Source of the DNA: Caloramator mitchellensis
Lineage (GTDB): Bacteria > Bacillota > Clostridia > Clostridiales > Caloramatoraceae
Assembly: GCF_001440545.1 (NCBI RefSeq)
Contig: NZ_LKHP01000007.1
Coordinates: 1-64,000, forward strand
Length of the DNA: 64,000 nucleotides
Direction: 5' to 3'
Part shown: positions 8,486 through 18,173 of the stretch, in pieces
Position numbering within the stretch: position 1 is the first letter of the stretch
Layout: each line of letters begins with the position of its first letter
Translations under genes and position numbers: made by a program
Notes under the pieces: generated by a model
The model's input: the letters and a program-made list of their open reading frames with translations, nothing else
The model's database searches: none
What the model was told of the DNA's origin: nothing

Positions 8486-10309
8486 TTATGCTTCTGAGAA
8501 TATAGTTTCAAATTCTTGTGCTTCAAGCTTTTCTTTTTCAAGTAGAGCTTCTGCAACCTTGTGAAGTTTTGATATATTTTGCTTTAGAAGTTCTTCAGCT
8601 CTATTATATCCAGATTCTATTATTCTCTTAATTTCTTTATCTATTATAGCTGCAACTTCTTCGCTGTAGTTTCTTGTCTTTGCAAAATCTCTACCAAGGA
8701 ATACTTCATCGTGTCCAGTTCCAAACTCAATTGGTCCAAGTATTTCACTCATTCCGTATTCCATAACCATTTTTCTTGCGATATTAGTTGCTCTTTCAAT
8801 ATCGTTCTTTGCACCTGTTGATATATCGTTAAGAATTAACTTTTCAGCAACTCTACCGCCTAAAAGACTTACAATTTCTTCTTCAAGCTCAGTCTTTGAA
8901 GCGTAATGCTTATCCTCCTGTGGCAGCGCAAGAGTATATCCACCTGCTCTTCCTCTTGGAATTATGCTTATCTGGTGCACTGGGTCAGTATTAGGTAAAA
9001 GCTTCATTACAACTGCATGACCTGCTTCGTGGTAAGCAGTAAGCTTTCTTTCTCTTTCGTTCATTATTCTGCTCTTTTTCTCTGGCCCTGCAATTACTCT
9101 TGTTATAGCTTCTTCAAGCTCATCCATTCCAATTAGCTTTTTGCCGTTTCTAACTGTTAGCAATGCAGCTTCGTTCATAAGATTTTCTAAATCTGCACCA
9201 GTGAATCCTGGTGTTCTCTTTGCAATTATTGAAAGGTCAACGCCTTCGTCAAGTGGTTTATTTCTTGCATGAACCTTTAATATTTCTTCTCTTCCCTTAA
9301 CGTCCGGTGTATTGACAACTATTTGTCTGTCAAATCTACCCGGTCTTAAAAGGGCAGGGTCGAGTATATCAGGTCTGTTTGTCGCAGCGAGGACAATAAT
9401 ACCCTCATTTGTTCCAAAGCCGTCCATCTCAACAAGAAGCTGATTCAATGTCTGCTCCCTTTCATCATGTCCACCACCAAGACCTGCTCCTCTTTGTCTA
9501 CCAACAGCATCTATTTCATCTATAAATACAATACATGGTGAATTCTTCTTAGCGTTGTCAAATAGGTCTCTAACTCTTGATGCACCGACACCAACAAACA
9601 TTTCAACGAAGTCAGAACCGCTTATGCTAAAGAAAGGAACCCCTGCTTCACCTGCAACAGCCTTAGCAAGAAGAGTTTTACCTGTTCCTGGAGGTCCAAC
9701 TAAAAGAATACCCTTTGGAATTCTTGCCCCCATTTCAATATACTTTCTTGGATTCTTTAAAAAGTCAACAACTTCTTGAAGTTCTTGCTTTTCTTCGTCA
9801 GCACCAGCAACATCTTCAAATGTCACCCTCTTCTTTTCGTTGTTAACGAGTTTTGCTCTGCTCTTTCCGAAGTTCATAACTCCTTTTCCGCCACCGCCGC
9901 CTTGTGCCTGCTGCAGGAATATAAACCAGATTGCAACAAGCATAATTATCATTATTATATTAGGCAGTGCCGATACCCAGAATGGGAATTTTGAAGGCGG
10001 CACAAACTTCAACTGTATCTTTTCAGCGTGAGTTTTGTTATAGTCGTTGATATATTTTTCAAACTCGCTTGTATTTATATTTACAGTGGATGAAAAATTA
10101 GTTCCATCCTTAAATTCACCAGTTGCACTACCGGTATCAGTATCGATATATATGCTCTTTACATTTCCCCTGTCGATTTCGTTTATAAGGTTAGTATAGG
10201 TTATATCAACTTTTTTAGTTGTTCCACCATCGATTAAAGTCATTGCAAAGAAAAATGCCATTATTATAAGCAGCCAAGCGCTTGCGCTCTTAAGAAAATT
10301 CTTGTTCAT
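8486..10309 (-). CDS. ftsH: ATP-dependent zinc metalloprotease FtsH
   Basis: 607 aa membrane-anchored AAA protease that degrades misassembled membrane proteins and regulatory factors. Two N-terminal membrane helices (about 11-27 and 109-132) flank an extracytoplasmic domain, and a glycine-rich stretch follows the second. The AAA domain has Walker A GPPGTGKT (205-212) and Walker B FIDEID (262-267). The peptidase has HEAGH (427-431). A strong AAGGGGGG ribosome site precedes the ATG. It lies 59 bp downstream of hpt in the common order tilS-hpt-ftsH, and its terminator ends this unit. Confidence 0.98.
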   Translation of the reverse strand: MNKNFLKSASAWLLIIMAFFFAMTLIDGGTTKKVDITYTNLINEIDRGNVKSIYIDTDTGSATGEFKDGTNFSSTVNINTSEFEKYINDYNKTHAEKIQLKFVPPSKFPFWVSALPNIIMIIMLVAIWFIFLQQAQGGGGGKGVMNFGKSRAKLVNNEKKRVTFEDVAGADEEKQELQEVVDFLKNPRKYIEMGARIPKGILLVGPPGTGKTLLAKAVAGEAGVPFFSISGSDFVEMFVGVGASRVRDLFDNAKKNSPCIVFIDEIDAVGRQRGAGLGGGHDEREQTLNQLLVEMDGFGTNEGIIVLAATNRPDILDPALLRPGRFDRQIVVNTPDVKGREEILKVHARNKPLDEGVDLSIIAKRTPGFTGADLENLMNEAALLTVRNGKKLIGMDELEEAITRVIAGPEKKSRIMNERERKLTAYHEAGHAVVMKLLPNTDPVHQISIIPRGRAGGYTLALPQEDKHYASKTELEEEIVSLLGGRVAEKLILNDISTGAKNDIERATNIARKMVMEYGMSEILGPIEFGTGHDEVFLGRDFAKTRNYSEEVAAIIDKEIKRIIESGYNRAEELLKQNISKLHKVAEALLEKEKLEAQEFETIFSEA

Positions 10310-10368
10310 TTTAGGCCCCCCTTTCAGCGAATCCTTTTATTCCATAATATTTTAATATACACGATTGT

Positions 10369-10908
10369 TTACTTTTTGTAAACATCTTCTTTTAAAACAC
10401 CTATATAAGGTAAATTTCTATACTTTTCTGCAAAGTCAAGTCCATAGCCTACAACGAAAGCGTCTGGAATTCTAAAACCAACATAATCCCCTTCAATATC
10501 AACTTTTCTTCTTGCAGGCTTATCTAAAAGACAGCAAATTTTTAAACTCCTTGGATTCCTTGCCTTTAGATATTCATACAAATATTTTAGAGTAGTTCCA
10601 GTATCTATTATATCCTCTGCTATTATAACATCCTTTCCTTCAATATCAAAATCAAGGTCTTTTAATATTCTAACAACTCCTGAAGTTTCAGAGGATGTTC
10701 CATAACTTGAAACAGCCATAAAATCCATTGTTACATTAATGTTCATAGCCCTCATCAAATCTGCTACGAAAATAACAGAACCTTTTAAAACTCCAATCAA
10801 TATTAAATCTCCATTTGGGAAATCGTTTCTAATTTCTTCTGCGAGCTCCTTTACTCTTTTACCTATTTCTTCTTCGCTTAGCAATACCCTTTCAATTGCG
10901 CTATCCAT
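10369..10908 (-). CDS. hpt: Hypoxanthine phosphoribosyltransferase
   Basis: 179 aa purine salvage enzyme that joins hypoxanthine or guanine to PRPP. The type I PRT fold shows the PRPP loop VIIAEDIIDTGTTL (about 94-107) and the upstream GVLKGSVIF pyrophosphate loop. It starts 3 bp after the tilS stop and the two are translationally close, as in most Firmicutes. It is followed by ftsH. Length and motifs are complete. Confidence 0.96.
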   Translation of the reverse strand: MDSAIERVLLSEEEIGKRVKELAEEIRNDFPNGDLILIGVLKGSVIFVADLMRAMNINVTMDFMAVSSYGTSSETSGVVRILKDLDFDIEGKDVIIAEDIIDTGTTLKYLYEYLKARNPRSLKICCLLDKPARRKVDIEGDYVGFRIPDAFVVGYGLDFAEKYRNLPYIGVLKEDVYKK

Positions 10909-10911
10909 TAC

Positions 10912-12270
10912 TTAACCCCTTTCGATTTTAATTTTTAATACTCTTTTAGTATTATTATCTATTTTATAATTTTTAGTATCTCTAATATTATATGCCCACA
11001 AAATTTCATTATTAATTGCAATAAGAGGTATCCTGTCCCTTTCATCCTTTTGAATTTTTTTATCAATGAATAAATCCTTCAGTTTTTTTCTTCCATTCAT
11101 CCCCTTTGGATATATAAAATCCCCTTCCCTTCTATTTCTAAGTAAAATGTCACCTTTAATTTTATCATAATCAAAAAATTTAATAAACTGTGTTTCTATT
11201 AAATTTTCATTAATTTCAATAATTTCTGCAACTACCTTAATTTTAAATTCACTTGAATAAATTTCTCCAGGTATTTCTAATTTATACTCCACCTCATCTT
11301 TATTTTCACTTATCTTTATTCTAAACCTTCCATAACTTATTTCTCCAACTAATCCCTTTGGAAGTATTACTGATTTACCAGTCTCATTTCTCTGAATTAA
11401 ATTTAAGCACTCTTCAATATGGATGTTTTCTATAGCATTTAAATCTCCCTTTACCTCTTTAATCATATGCCTTATTATTCTTCTTTTTAAAGCAATATGT
11501 AAATTTAAGAAACTATCAATTTCAATCCATCCATCCCTGTTTAGCCTTTTGAACTCATTTATTGATTGAGTTTCCATATACCCTTCTTCATCTCTGAATA
11601 TATCTGCCATTCTAAACAAACTATCGATTATATTTTCATTAATGTTTTCTTTAATATAAGGCATGAGCTGCAGCCTTACTTTATTTCTTAAATATATTGC
11701 CTCTTCATTTGTGCTGTCTATAACAGGGTTTAGAGCATTTTCAATACAATATTTTTCAATCTCTTCTCTCGTGCAAATAAGAATAGGTCTTATTATATTA
11801 TCCCTAACAGGGCTAATTCCAGAAATGCCCTTGAGCCCTGCCCCCCTTAAAAATTTCATAATTACAGTTTCAGCTTGGTCATTTTTGTTGTGCGCAAGTG
11901 CAATTTTGTTTGCTCCAACTTTCCTTAAGACCATGTCAAAGCTATCATACCTTGCAACTCTGCCTGCCTCTTCAGACGACAGTCCCATTTCCTTTGCCAT
12001 TTTCAGAACATCTATTCTAAAGGAATAAAATGGTATGTTAAATCTTTTGCAAAACTTCCTTGAAAACTCTTCATCCCTCGATGCTTCTTCGCCTCTTATC
12101 ATATGGTTTATGTGAACTGCAAATATTTCAATATTCAACTCTTCTTTTAATCTGTCCAATACATGCAAAAGCGCAGTTGAATCCGGCCCTCCCGAGAATC
12201 CAACTACTATTTTATCTCCACACTCTATCATTTTGTTTTTCTTAATAAATCCTAAAACCTTGTCAATCAT
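10912..12270 (-). CDS. tilS: tRNA(Ile)-lysidine synthase
   Basis: 452 aa. It modifies C34 of the CAU-anticodon tRNA-Ile to lysidine so that it reads AUA, and is essential in AT-rich genomes such as this. The N-terminal PP-loop ATPase domain has SGGPDS at 26-31. The C-terminal TilS substrate-binding domains occupy about 230-450, including the end segment RNRREGDFIYPKGMNGRKKLKDLF-like region. It lies between spoIIE (with a terminator) and hpt. Confidence 0.96.
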   Translation of the reverse strand: MIDKVLGFIKKNKMIECGDKIVVGFSGGPDSTALLHVLDRLKEELNIEIFAVHINHMIRGEEASRDEEFSRKFCKRFNIPFYSFRIDVLKMAKEMGLSSEEAGRVARYDSFDMVLRKVGANKIALAHNKNDQAETVIMKFLRGAGLKGISGISPVRDNIIRPILICTREEIEKYCIENALNPVIDSTNEEAIYLRNKVRLQLMPYIKENINENIIDSLFRMADIFRDEEGYMETQSINEFKRLNRDGWIEIDSFLNLHIALKRRIIRHMIKEVKGDLNAIENIHIEECLNLIQRNETGKSVILPKGLVGEISYGRFRIKISENKDEVEYKLEIPGEIYSSEFKIKVVAEIIEINENLIETQFIKFFDYDKIKGDILLRNRREGDFIYPKGMNGRKKLKDLFIDKKIQKDERDRIPLIAINNEILWAYNIRDTKNYKIDNNTKRVLKIKIERG

Positions 12271-12324
12271 ATCATCACCTGATTTCTTTTTTCTTCTAAT
12301 ATACCAAACTATTCAATTTTTAAC

Positions 12325-12351
12325 AACAAAAAAGAGAACCCTAAGGCTCTC
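12325..12351 (-). terminator. Terminator of spoIIE
   Basis: GAGAGCC-TTAG-GGTTCTC followed by TTTTTT on the minus strand, about 40 bp after the spoIIE stop. Confidence 0.85.
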
Positions 12352-12369
12352 ATTTCAAGCTTAAATTGT

Positions 12370-12408
12370 CAAACAATTCAAGAACTCAAGAAATCAAGTG
12401 AATGTCAC
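12370..12408. repeat. 39-bp dispersed repeat, copy 1 (overlaps the spoIIE 3' end)
   Basis: Matches 48924-48962 at 38 of 39 positions in the same top-strand orientation. Internally it is three imperfect copies of TCAAGAAN followed by TCAAGTGAATGTCAC. Read on the minus strand it supplies the last codons and the stop of spoIIE. Confidence 0.85.
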
Positions 12409-14742
12409 CATCCATATTTTTGCTGCTATTACTGTTATGTCGTCCTTTAATTCATCCCCATACTTTTCCTTTGTTTTTTCTAATATGTAGTCTGCAATAT
12501 CCTTTGGATTGCCGCTGCTGTATTCTCTTAGTAATTTTGACACCCATTTGTCCTTCAATTCGCTATCTGCATCGGTTACACCGTCAGAAACCATAACAAT
12601 TATATCGCCATTTTTAAATTCCACTATCTCGCTTTCAACTTCTATTTCATCCATTACCCCAATAGGCAGACTCTTGTTGTTAATAATTGAAACATCGCGT
12701 CCTGATTTAATAAAAGTTGAAGCTGCACCTATTTTTATAAATTCCCCAACTCCTTCGTATAGGTCTATTATTCCTAAATCAACTGTTGCAAAGCTCTCGG
12801 AGTCGTTCTTAAGAAGAAGTATTGAGTTTATTGCCTTCATAGTAGTATTTCTATCAAAACCAGCCTCCATAAATTTTTCAAGCAGAGTAATGGTGGTATT
12901 GCTCTCCATTGCTGCTTCAAAACCGCTTCCCATTCCATCGGATATGGACAAAATATATCTTCCTGGTGCAACATTACCAAAATAATAGCTATCGCCGCTC
13001 AAATCTTCCTTTGAAGCCCTTGCAACTGCAGCAGCTACCCCATAGTTTTCAGCTTCTATTAATTTATACTGACAAATTTTGTTTCCTTCATCTATTCTGC
13101 ACATGGAATTTTCTCTTATCATCCTTCTGTTTAAAACATCTGAAACAATCCTTGAAACTTCAGAATTACAAGATACTCTCCCTGTGCACGGCGTTCCATA
13201 AATAGTAACCTCATATTTGTTTGCTGAATTTTTAGTTACTAATACATCATTAAATTTAATTCCCCTTGATTCAAGTTCGACTGCTATCTCTGCCTCAATT
13301 TCACTCTTAAACTCAACAGATTTAGTCACATCCTTTATTAAATCAGAAACAACAACTGAGATTCCCCTTATTTGTTCAGCTAAAATCTTCTTTGAGTTAA
13401 CAAGTTTTTTGCTCCATCTGCTGTTTATTCTCATAATCTCCATTTCAAAATTGATTTGCTTTATTAGTTCATGAAGCTTCGAACACTTCAATTTAAAATT
13501 ATCTGGAACATTTTTAAATTCCAGCCTACCATTTTTCTCGGAAGTTCTTAGCAGATCAAAGAAAGTCTCATAGGTTATATACGTCTCCCTGCTCCAGCAA
13601 AACGCCCTCGAACCACAATTTGCACAAACTCTATTTGCAACCTTCTCAATTACTCCCTTTATTTCATTATTTTTAGAAAGTCCGTGCTCATATTTTTCAT
13701 TTAGCATTCCCGAAAGACTGTTTAATGATTTTGAAATTGCATCAAGCTTAATATTTATATAATCCTTTATTCTTTCCATGTATAAATTTTGCTGTGCGTC
13801 TTTTTTCTTATCAACATCAAAGTATAGGTTGATTTTTTCATATATAGAGGAAGGTATAACCACAAATACAAGTGAAGGAATAAACATATTAATCATCATC
13901 GAGGATAAAACATCCAGTTTGTTTGAGTAGAGTATAAGTATTCCTGCTGAAATAAACATAGATGATGCTGTAAGAATTCTTCCCATGTCCCTGAAGGCCC
14001 CTGCAATCAAGCCACTAAATCCATAAATGCCTAAAATATAAGGTGTAAAATTATCTGTAAAATTTGAAACAAATCCAAACAATATTCCTGCTGCTGCAGC
14101 TGATTGAGAACCCCTAAGGTATGCAATAGCAATAACTATTAAAAATGCTAGAGAAGATTTTAGAGAAAAATATTTGTAGCCAATATCCCAAATACCTGCG
14201 AAAGAAATAGCAAAAATCAGTATTATGCTAACTATCTCTTCCCTAATTAAATCTATTTTCTTGTTTGATAAGAATGCTGAAATTCCATGATTGAATATGT
14301 AAGCTGAGGATACAAGTATGAATGTTTCGAATAAAACTATAACAAAATCATATAATGCCAGATTTTTTAATATAAATTTATGCGTGTATACCGATAATGC
14401 TATGTTCAAAATCGAAGCAATAACTGCAAGATTAATAAATTTACTCTTGCCTCTCTTTATTAAACTATACAGAATCACTATTGCCGATAGTAAAATATGC
14501 TCTCTTGCAATCAACAAATCCACCTGAGTCAGATAGCCAAGTATGACAAATATCCCCGCCAGAAGAGTATATTCTCTTTCAAGCAATAATGCAGCTGCAA
14601 TAAGCAGCGAGATTCCAAATGGCATTATCTCGTTTAACAATACTACCCTTGAAACTAAAAATAGCGCTGCAAACAAAGCCAAATGCCTTAACGTAAATTT
14701 TTCCTTTCTTGAAACTTTTACATCTATCCCTCTCTCCAACAT
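12394..14742 (-). CDS. spoIIE: Stage II sporulation protein E, SpoIIAA-P phosphatase
   Basis: 782 aa from ATG 14742, chosen because GGGGTGG lies just before it (an upstream ATG at 14760 lacks a site). The N-terminal half (about 15-325) has roughly ten hydrophobic segments. A central region is followed by a C-terminal PP2C phosphatase with SDGMGSG near 601, SDGVTDAD near 719 and DDIT near 767. SpoIIE dephosphorylates the anti-anti-sigma factor SpoIIAA, activating sigma-F in the forespore, and also acts at the septum. The promoter at 14773-14805 has Spo0A-type spacing. The last residues (VTFT) are encoded by the dispersed repeat at 12370-12408, so the native C-terminus may differ. Confidence 0.97.
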   Translation of the reverse strand: MLERGIDVKVSRKEKFTLRHLALFAALFLVSRVVLLNEIMPFGISLLIAAALLLEREYTLLAGIFVILGYLTQVDLLIAREHILLSAIVILYSLIKRGKSKFINLAVIASILNIALSVYTHKFILKNLALYDFVIVLFETFILVSSAYIFNHGISAFLSNKKIDLIREEIVSIILIFAISFAGIWDIGYKYFSLKSSLAFLIVIAIAYLRGSQSAAAAGILFGFVSNFTDNFTPYILGIYGFSGLIAGAFRDMGRILTASSMFISAGILILYSNKLDVLSSMMINMFIPSLVFVVIPSSIYEKINLYFDVDKKKDAQQNLYMERIKDYINIKLDAISKSLNSLSGMLNEKYEHGLSKNNEIKGVIEKVANRVCANCGSRAFCWSRETYITYETFFDLLRTSEKNGRLEFKNVPDNFKLKCSKLHELIKQINFEMEIMRINSRWSKKLVNSKKILAEQIRGISVVVSDLIKDVTKSVEFKSEIEAEIAVELESRGIKFNDVLVTKNSANKYEVTIYGTPCTGRVSCNSEVSRIVSDVLNRRMIRENSMCRIDEGNKICQYKLIEAENYGVAAAVARASKEDLSGDSYYFGNVAPGRYILSISDGMGSGFEAAMESNTTITLLEKFMEAGFDRNTTMKAINSILLLKNDSESFATVDLGIIDLYEGVGEFIKIGAASTFIKSGRDVSIINNKSLPIGVMDEIEVESEIVEFKNGDIIVMVSDGVTDADSELKDKWVSKLLREYSSGNPKDIADYILEKTKEKYGDELKDDITVIAAKIWMVTFT

Positions 14743-14772
14743 AAAACCACCCCACATCATTAATGTGAGGTT

Positions 14773-14805
14773 ATTATATCAAATATATGTTGAATAATTT
14801 GTCAT
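14773..14805 (-). promoter_or_regulatory. spoIIE promoter with 21-bp spacing
   Basis: Minus strand ATGACA (14800-14805), 21-bp spacer, TATAAT (14773-14778). An unusually long spacer with a nearby 0A box is known for Bacillus spoIIE. Here TGACAAA overlaps the -35 and matches the TGNCGAA consensus at six of seven positions. Confidence 0.6.
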
Positions 14806-14829
14806 TATTACAATTTTTCCCAGAAAATT

Positions 14830-15449
14830 TATAGACAATTAAAGCTATTTTTTTAAGATTTAAAATATTATTCGACTGAAGATTTTAGAATAAAATTTTC
14901 TCATCTTAGCATTGCTACTGAAAATTCTTAGCCGCAGTTTTACGACATCATGAATTTTTTTGACATTGTTCCATAATGTCCCTCCGGCTAAAATATAAAG
15001 TTCTATTAAAACATTCGATATTGAATTAATATACCCTTTGAATAATATTTCTTATACTTAAATTTTCTACACATTTACCAAAATTCCTTCAATTCTTATT
15101 ATATTTGTTTCTGTCTACAACCCATGGCATTCCATACTCATCCTCAAATAGACAAAATAGTCCAAACTAGGATGCATTGACTTAGAATTTTCAAGAAAGC
15201 GGACTTTTAACTCCAAAGTAGTGCAAGGAAAATGGGATAAAGCTTTCTCAATAGTGTTTGAAATATTTATTTGAAACTATGCCTAACGTTGATATTACAA
15301 AAGGAAAAGCTAAACAAATCGCTTCCATGGTCAAATAAACTACCAGACAAATTCAAACCCTAACTGAAGTAAAAGGTCGCATTAAAATGCAGCTTTTTTG
15401 TAAAGGTGGTCCCGTTTTGACTCTTATAATTAATCGAATATATTCTTCA
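14830..15449. other. Gene-poor stretch with degraded sequence
   Basis: No intact gene seen. On the minus strand near 15096-15170 a short open stretch reads like a gene tail (EDEYGMPWVVDR then stop) without an identifiable start. On the plus strand from about 15277 a short reading frame runs into the IstB relic in the same frame but has an internal stop. Together these look like decayed accessory DNA. Confidence 0.45.
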
Positions 15450-15713
15450 GACCTTGTCATTATTGATTAAATTGGGTATCTTCCAATTTCACATGAAGAA
15501 GCAAATATATTTTTTCAATTAGTCTCAAATCTACATGAACAAACATCAATAATTATCACGTCTAACAAAGGGTTTGAAGAATGGACCGAACTTTTGCAGG
15601 ATGTTGCCCTAACAGCAACTATATTAGACAGGCTAACCTATAGATGTGAGATTTTTAATATGACAGGTAAGAGTTACAGATTGGAAAACAGGAAGTCATT
15701 TTTTAATGATTAA
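15450..15713 (+). pseudogene. IstB (IS21 family helper ATPase), C-terminal remnant
   Basis: Reading from 15450 gives DLVIID-stop-IGYLPISHEEANIFF, then SIIITSNKGFEEW, ATILDRLTYR and GKSYRLENR before a final TAA at 15711. These are the Walker B-like DEIGYLP, sensor TSNKGF and C-terminal signatures of IstB proteins. The Glu codon of DEIGY has become TAA (15468-15470). The N-terminal Walker A part and the partner istA are absent, so it is a non-functional relic of an IS21-type element. Confidence 0.85.
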
Positions 15714-15719
15714 ATGGAA

Positions 15720-15750
15720 AAATTTCGGGATAAAAAACTTCCGAAATTTC
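15720..15750 (+). terminator. Hairpin after the IstB remnant
   Basis: AAATTTCGG and CCGAAATTT form a 9-bp stem with a short A-rich loop. No strong T-run follows. Confidence 0.45.
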
Positions 15751-15869
15751 TCCAAAAGTACTTGCCGGTTACAGCCTTGCTATGCTGGGCATGTTTTTTT
15801 AATAAAATTAAATACAAAAAATGCAAAAAATATTATATAATAGAACTAAATACATAGATTGGAGTTGGG

Positions 15870-16322
15870 ATGATGATAAAAAGAATACTTTTATTATTTA
15901 TTATTTTACTTTCTAATTATTTTGTTGTTGCATTTAGTCCAAAACCACATCAAATATCAGGTAATGGCATAGTCCCATTAGTGCCCGTGTTTGTTATAAC
16001 TTCAACAATAGCTACGTTTATGTTTGCAATAGACTTTGCAAGAAATTTCTTTAAGCTGACATATAATTATAAAACAAGTTATAAATTTATGATTTTAATA
16101 TCATCAATCATTATTACGATGATACTTTTTAATAGGGGAATAGGCAAATTTTTTTCATTATATTACACTTTACGAAGAACTTATACCCAATATATAATAC
16201 CACTACCATATAGAATATGGGAATTTTGGATAGGAGGTTTATTTATTGTCATTTTTATAGCAAGCTATATTTCAATAATAAGCGTTCAGATGAAAAAACA
16301 TATTGACAAAATACCAAAATAG
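15870..16322 (+). CDS. Small membrane protein upstream of the C39-like peptidase
   Basis: 150 aa, family not recognised. An N-terminal signal-like or membrane helix (about 5-22) is followed by three more hydrophobic segments (about 38-60, 73-90, 118-140) and a basic tail. TTGGAG precedes the ATG pair at 15870/15873. It lies 46 bp upstream of a secreted cysteine-peptidase gene in the same orientation, so a role in that protein's export, immunity or anchoring is possible but inferred only from proximity. Composition is more A-rich than the neighbouring core genes, fitting an accessory insert. Confidence 0.72.
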   Translation: MMIKRILLLFIILLSNYFVVAFSPKPHQISGNGIVPLVPVFVITSTIATFMFAIDFARNFFKLTYNYKTSYKFMILISSIIITMILFNRGIGKFFSLYYTLRRTYTQYIIPLPYRIWEFWIGGLFIVIFIASYISIISVQMKKHIDKIPK

Positions 16323-16368
16323 TAAAATAATGGTAATAAGATAAATTTTGTTATTAAGGAGGGAGAAT

Positions 16369-17562
16369 ATGAAAAAAATATTTATTTTACTTATCACATT
16401 TGTTTTTTTAATGACAAACACAGTTGTAACATTTGCATCAACAAAAACAAAATATGTATCAGAAAAAGAAGCTATCAAAGCTGCTGAAAAATTCATTAAA
16501 AAAATCTCAAAACATGATAATGGTTGGAACTATGAAAAATTAGACACACCTATACTCTTATCAGATTTAAAAGGAAATAAAAATGCTTATATGGTAAAAT
16601 TAATTAATCAAGGAAAAGCCGTTGGCTACATTATTGTTTCTGCAACAAAAGATAAGATGCCTGTATTAGCAGCTTCATTATCAACTCCACCAGATGAGCA
16701 GTTAGAAGAAATTAAACAAAAGGCTCAACAACTAATAGATAACAACAGAAAACTTGGTAATCCTAAATATTATTACATAAATCCATTAATGTATATTGTA
16801 GAATTACCAATTATTGAAAATGGAAAAGAAGTAGATAAAACATTTTACAATACAAAAAGTAAGGAATTTGTAGATAAACAAACAATTGATTTATTAAAAA
16901 ATATTGATATACAGCCAACAAATGCAGTAGAAGCAAACAAAGTATGGGAAGCTACTTTAAATGATGATTCGTTAAATTCATCAATTGAAGTATCTCCTCA
17001 AGGTTATTCTGAAAAATACAATGACATAACTGCTTTTGATAGTATAAACTATAATCAAGATGCATCATCATACCCTGAAAATGCTTGTGGTCCAACAGCA
17101 GGTGCAATGCTTCTTCAATACTGGAAAACAAAAGGATATCCTAATATTCGTGGAGTATCTTATTATGGTAGTGTTGGCCGCTTTATAGACCATCTAAAAA
17201 TTGACATGAATACAGGATCATTAGGGACAACTGCTCCGAATTGGTTATCTGGAGTGCTTCACCATGCAAATGTAGAAGGAGGATATCATTTTCAAGGATC
17301 TCATAGTACTCCACCTAGTTATAGCACATATACAAGTGAAATAGATAAATCTAAACCTGTGGGAATACGTTTTAATAATCTACCTTATATTAGTGGTCAT
17401 TATTATTCATGGCATTTTGTTTTAGGCAGGGGGTACTATTATGACACCTCATTAGGAGATAGAGAAATAAAAATAAATGATAGTTGGGGAGGAACTGATT
17501 GGTTTAACTACGATGAATATTACGACCATCTTACATTTATTTATATAACACCTGCCAATTAA
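16369..17562 (+). CDS. Secreted C39-like (papain-fold) cysteine peptidase
   Basis: 397 aa from ATG 16369, which has AAGGAGGG at good distance (the frame extends upstream to a TTG at 16348). A signal peptide (1-24, cleaving near TFAS) is followed by a propeptide-like domain (about 28-190). The C-terminal domain has the nucleophile in NACGPTAG (Cys240), the general base in SWHFVLG (His349) and NDSWGG (about 370-375). This layout fits Peptidase_C39_2 or SpeB-like secreted peptidases, in which the pro-region inhibits until removed. Substrate is unknown. It is adjacent to the membrane protein upstream and is followed 5 bp after its stop by the end of an IS200-type element. Confidence 0.85.
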   Translation: MKKIFILLITFVFLMTNTVVTFASTKTKYVSEKEAIKAAEKFIKKISKHDNGWNYEKLDTPILLSDLKGNKNAYMVKLINQGKAVGYIIVSATKDKMPVLAASLSTPPDEQLEEIKQKAQQLIDNNRKLGNPKYYYINPLMYIVELPIIENGKEVDKTFYNTKSKEFVDKQTIDLLKNIDIQPTNAVEANKVWEATLNDDSLNSSIEVSPQGYSEKYNDITAFDSINYNQDASSYPENACGPTAGAMLLQYWKTKGYPNIRGVSYYGSVGRFIDHLKIDMNTGSLGTTAPNWLSGVLHHANVEGGYHFQGSHSTPPSYSTYTSEIDKSKPVGIRFNNLPYISGHYYSWHFVLGRGYYYDTSLGDREIKINDSWGGTDWFNYDEYYDHLTFIYITPAN

Positions 17563-17686
17563 TCATAACCACCCGTAAAACGGGTGGTTTGCATTAGCCC
17601 TATAAGGGCATATTACTGGCTGTGTCTAAAAACACCCTGAAATATCTGCCAACCGCATATTTTTTTCAGGCTACCCCTAAAGGGGT

Positions 17687-18169
17687 TTATTTTTTGCCTT
17701 TTTCCACAGGCTCACCCGTAAACGGGTCTATGTATTCTTTCAAACTTATTTGGTCATATGTTAAATCTTCTTGTAATTGATTTTTTATATATTCTTCTAT
17801 TACTTTTTTATTTCTGCCTACTGTATCTACATAATATCCTTTACACCAAAACTGTCTGTTTCCATACTTGTATTTCAAATTTGCATGTCTATCAAATATC
17901 ATCAATGAACTTTTTCCTTTCAAATATCCCATAAACTGTGACACGCTTAATTTTGGTGGTATACTCACAAGCATATCAAGCATATGGATATGATCCTTAC
18001 AGGCATTTACTTCTATTATTTCTACACCCTTATATTCACATAGTTTTCCTAATATCTTCCCTATATCTTCCTTTATTTTCCCATATATTATTTGTCGTCT
18101 ATATTTTGGTGCAAATACAATATGATATTTGCAATTCCATTTGGTATGTGATAAACTTTCATTATCCAT
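17687..18169 (-). CDS. tnpA: IS200-type Y1 transposase TnpA with an insertion after the HUH motif
   Basis: 160 aa, normal-length Y1 HUH transposase that cuts and joins single-stranded element ends. The HUH motif is DHIH (His60, His62) and the probable nucleophile is Tyr127 in EYIKNQ, with Gln131 in the same helix. Directly after HIH the protein reads MLDMLVS where family members usually read MLVS. The extra three residues come from a 9-bp tandem duplication at 17968-17983. The AAAGGAGG ribosome site is buried in a 15-bp stem (18174-18238), a known way IS200 elements keep transposase low. Activity is uncertain given the insertion next to the catalytic histidines. Confidence 0.9.
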   Translation of the reverse strand: MDNESLSHTKWNCKYHIVFAPKYRRQIIYGKIKEDIGKILGKLCEYKGVEIIEVNACKDHIHMLDMLVSIPPKLSVSQFMGYLKGKSSLMIFDRHANLKYKYGNRQFWCKGYYVDTVGRNKKVIEEYIKNQLQEDLTYDQISLKEYIDPFTGEPVEKGKK

Positions 18170-18173
18170 ACTG

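Noticed and set aside
15096-15170. C-terminal gene tail (EDEYGMPWVVDR) on the minus strand
   Set aside because: Too short and without a start or upstream domain to call a gene; noted only as possible debris.
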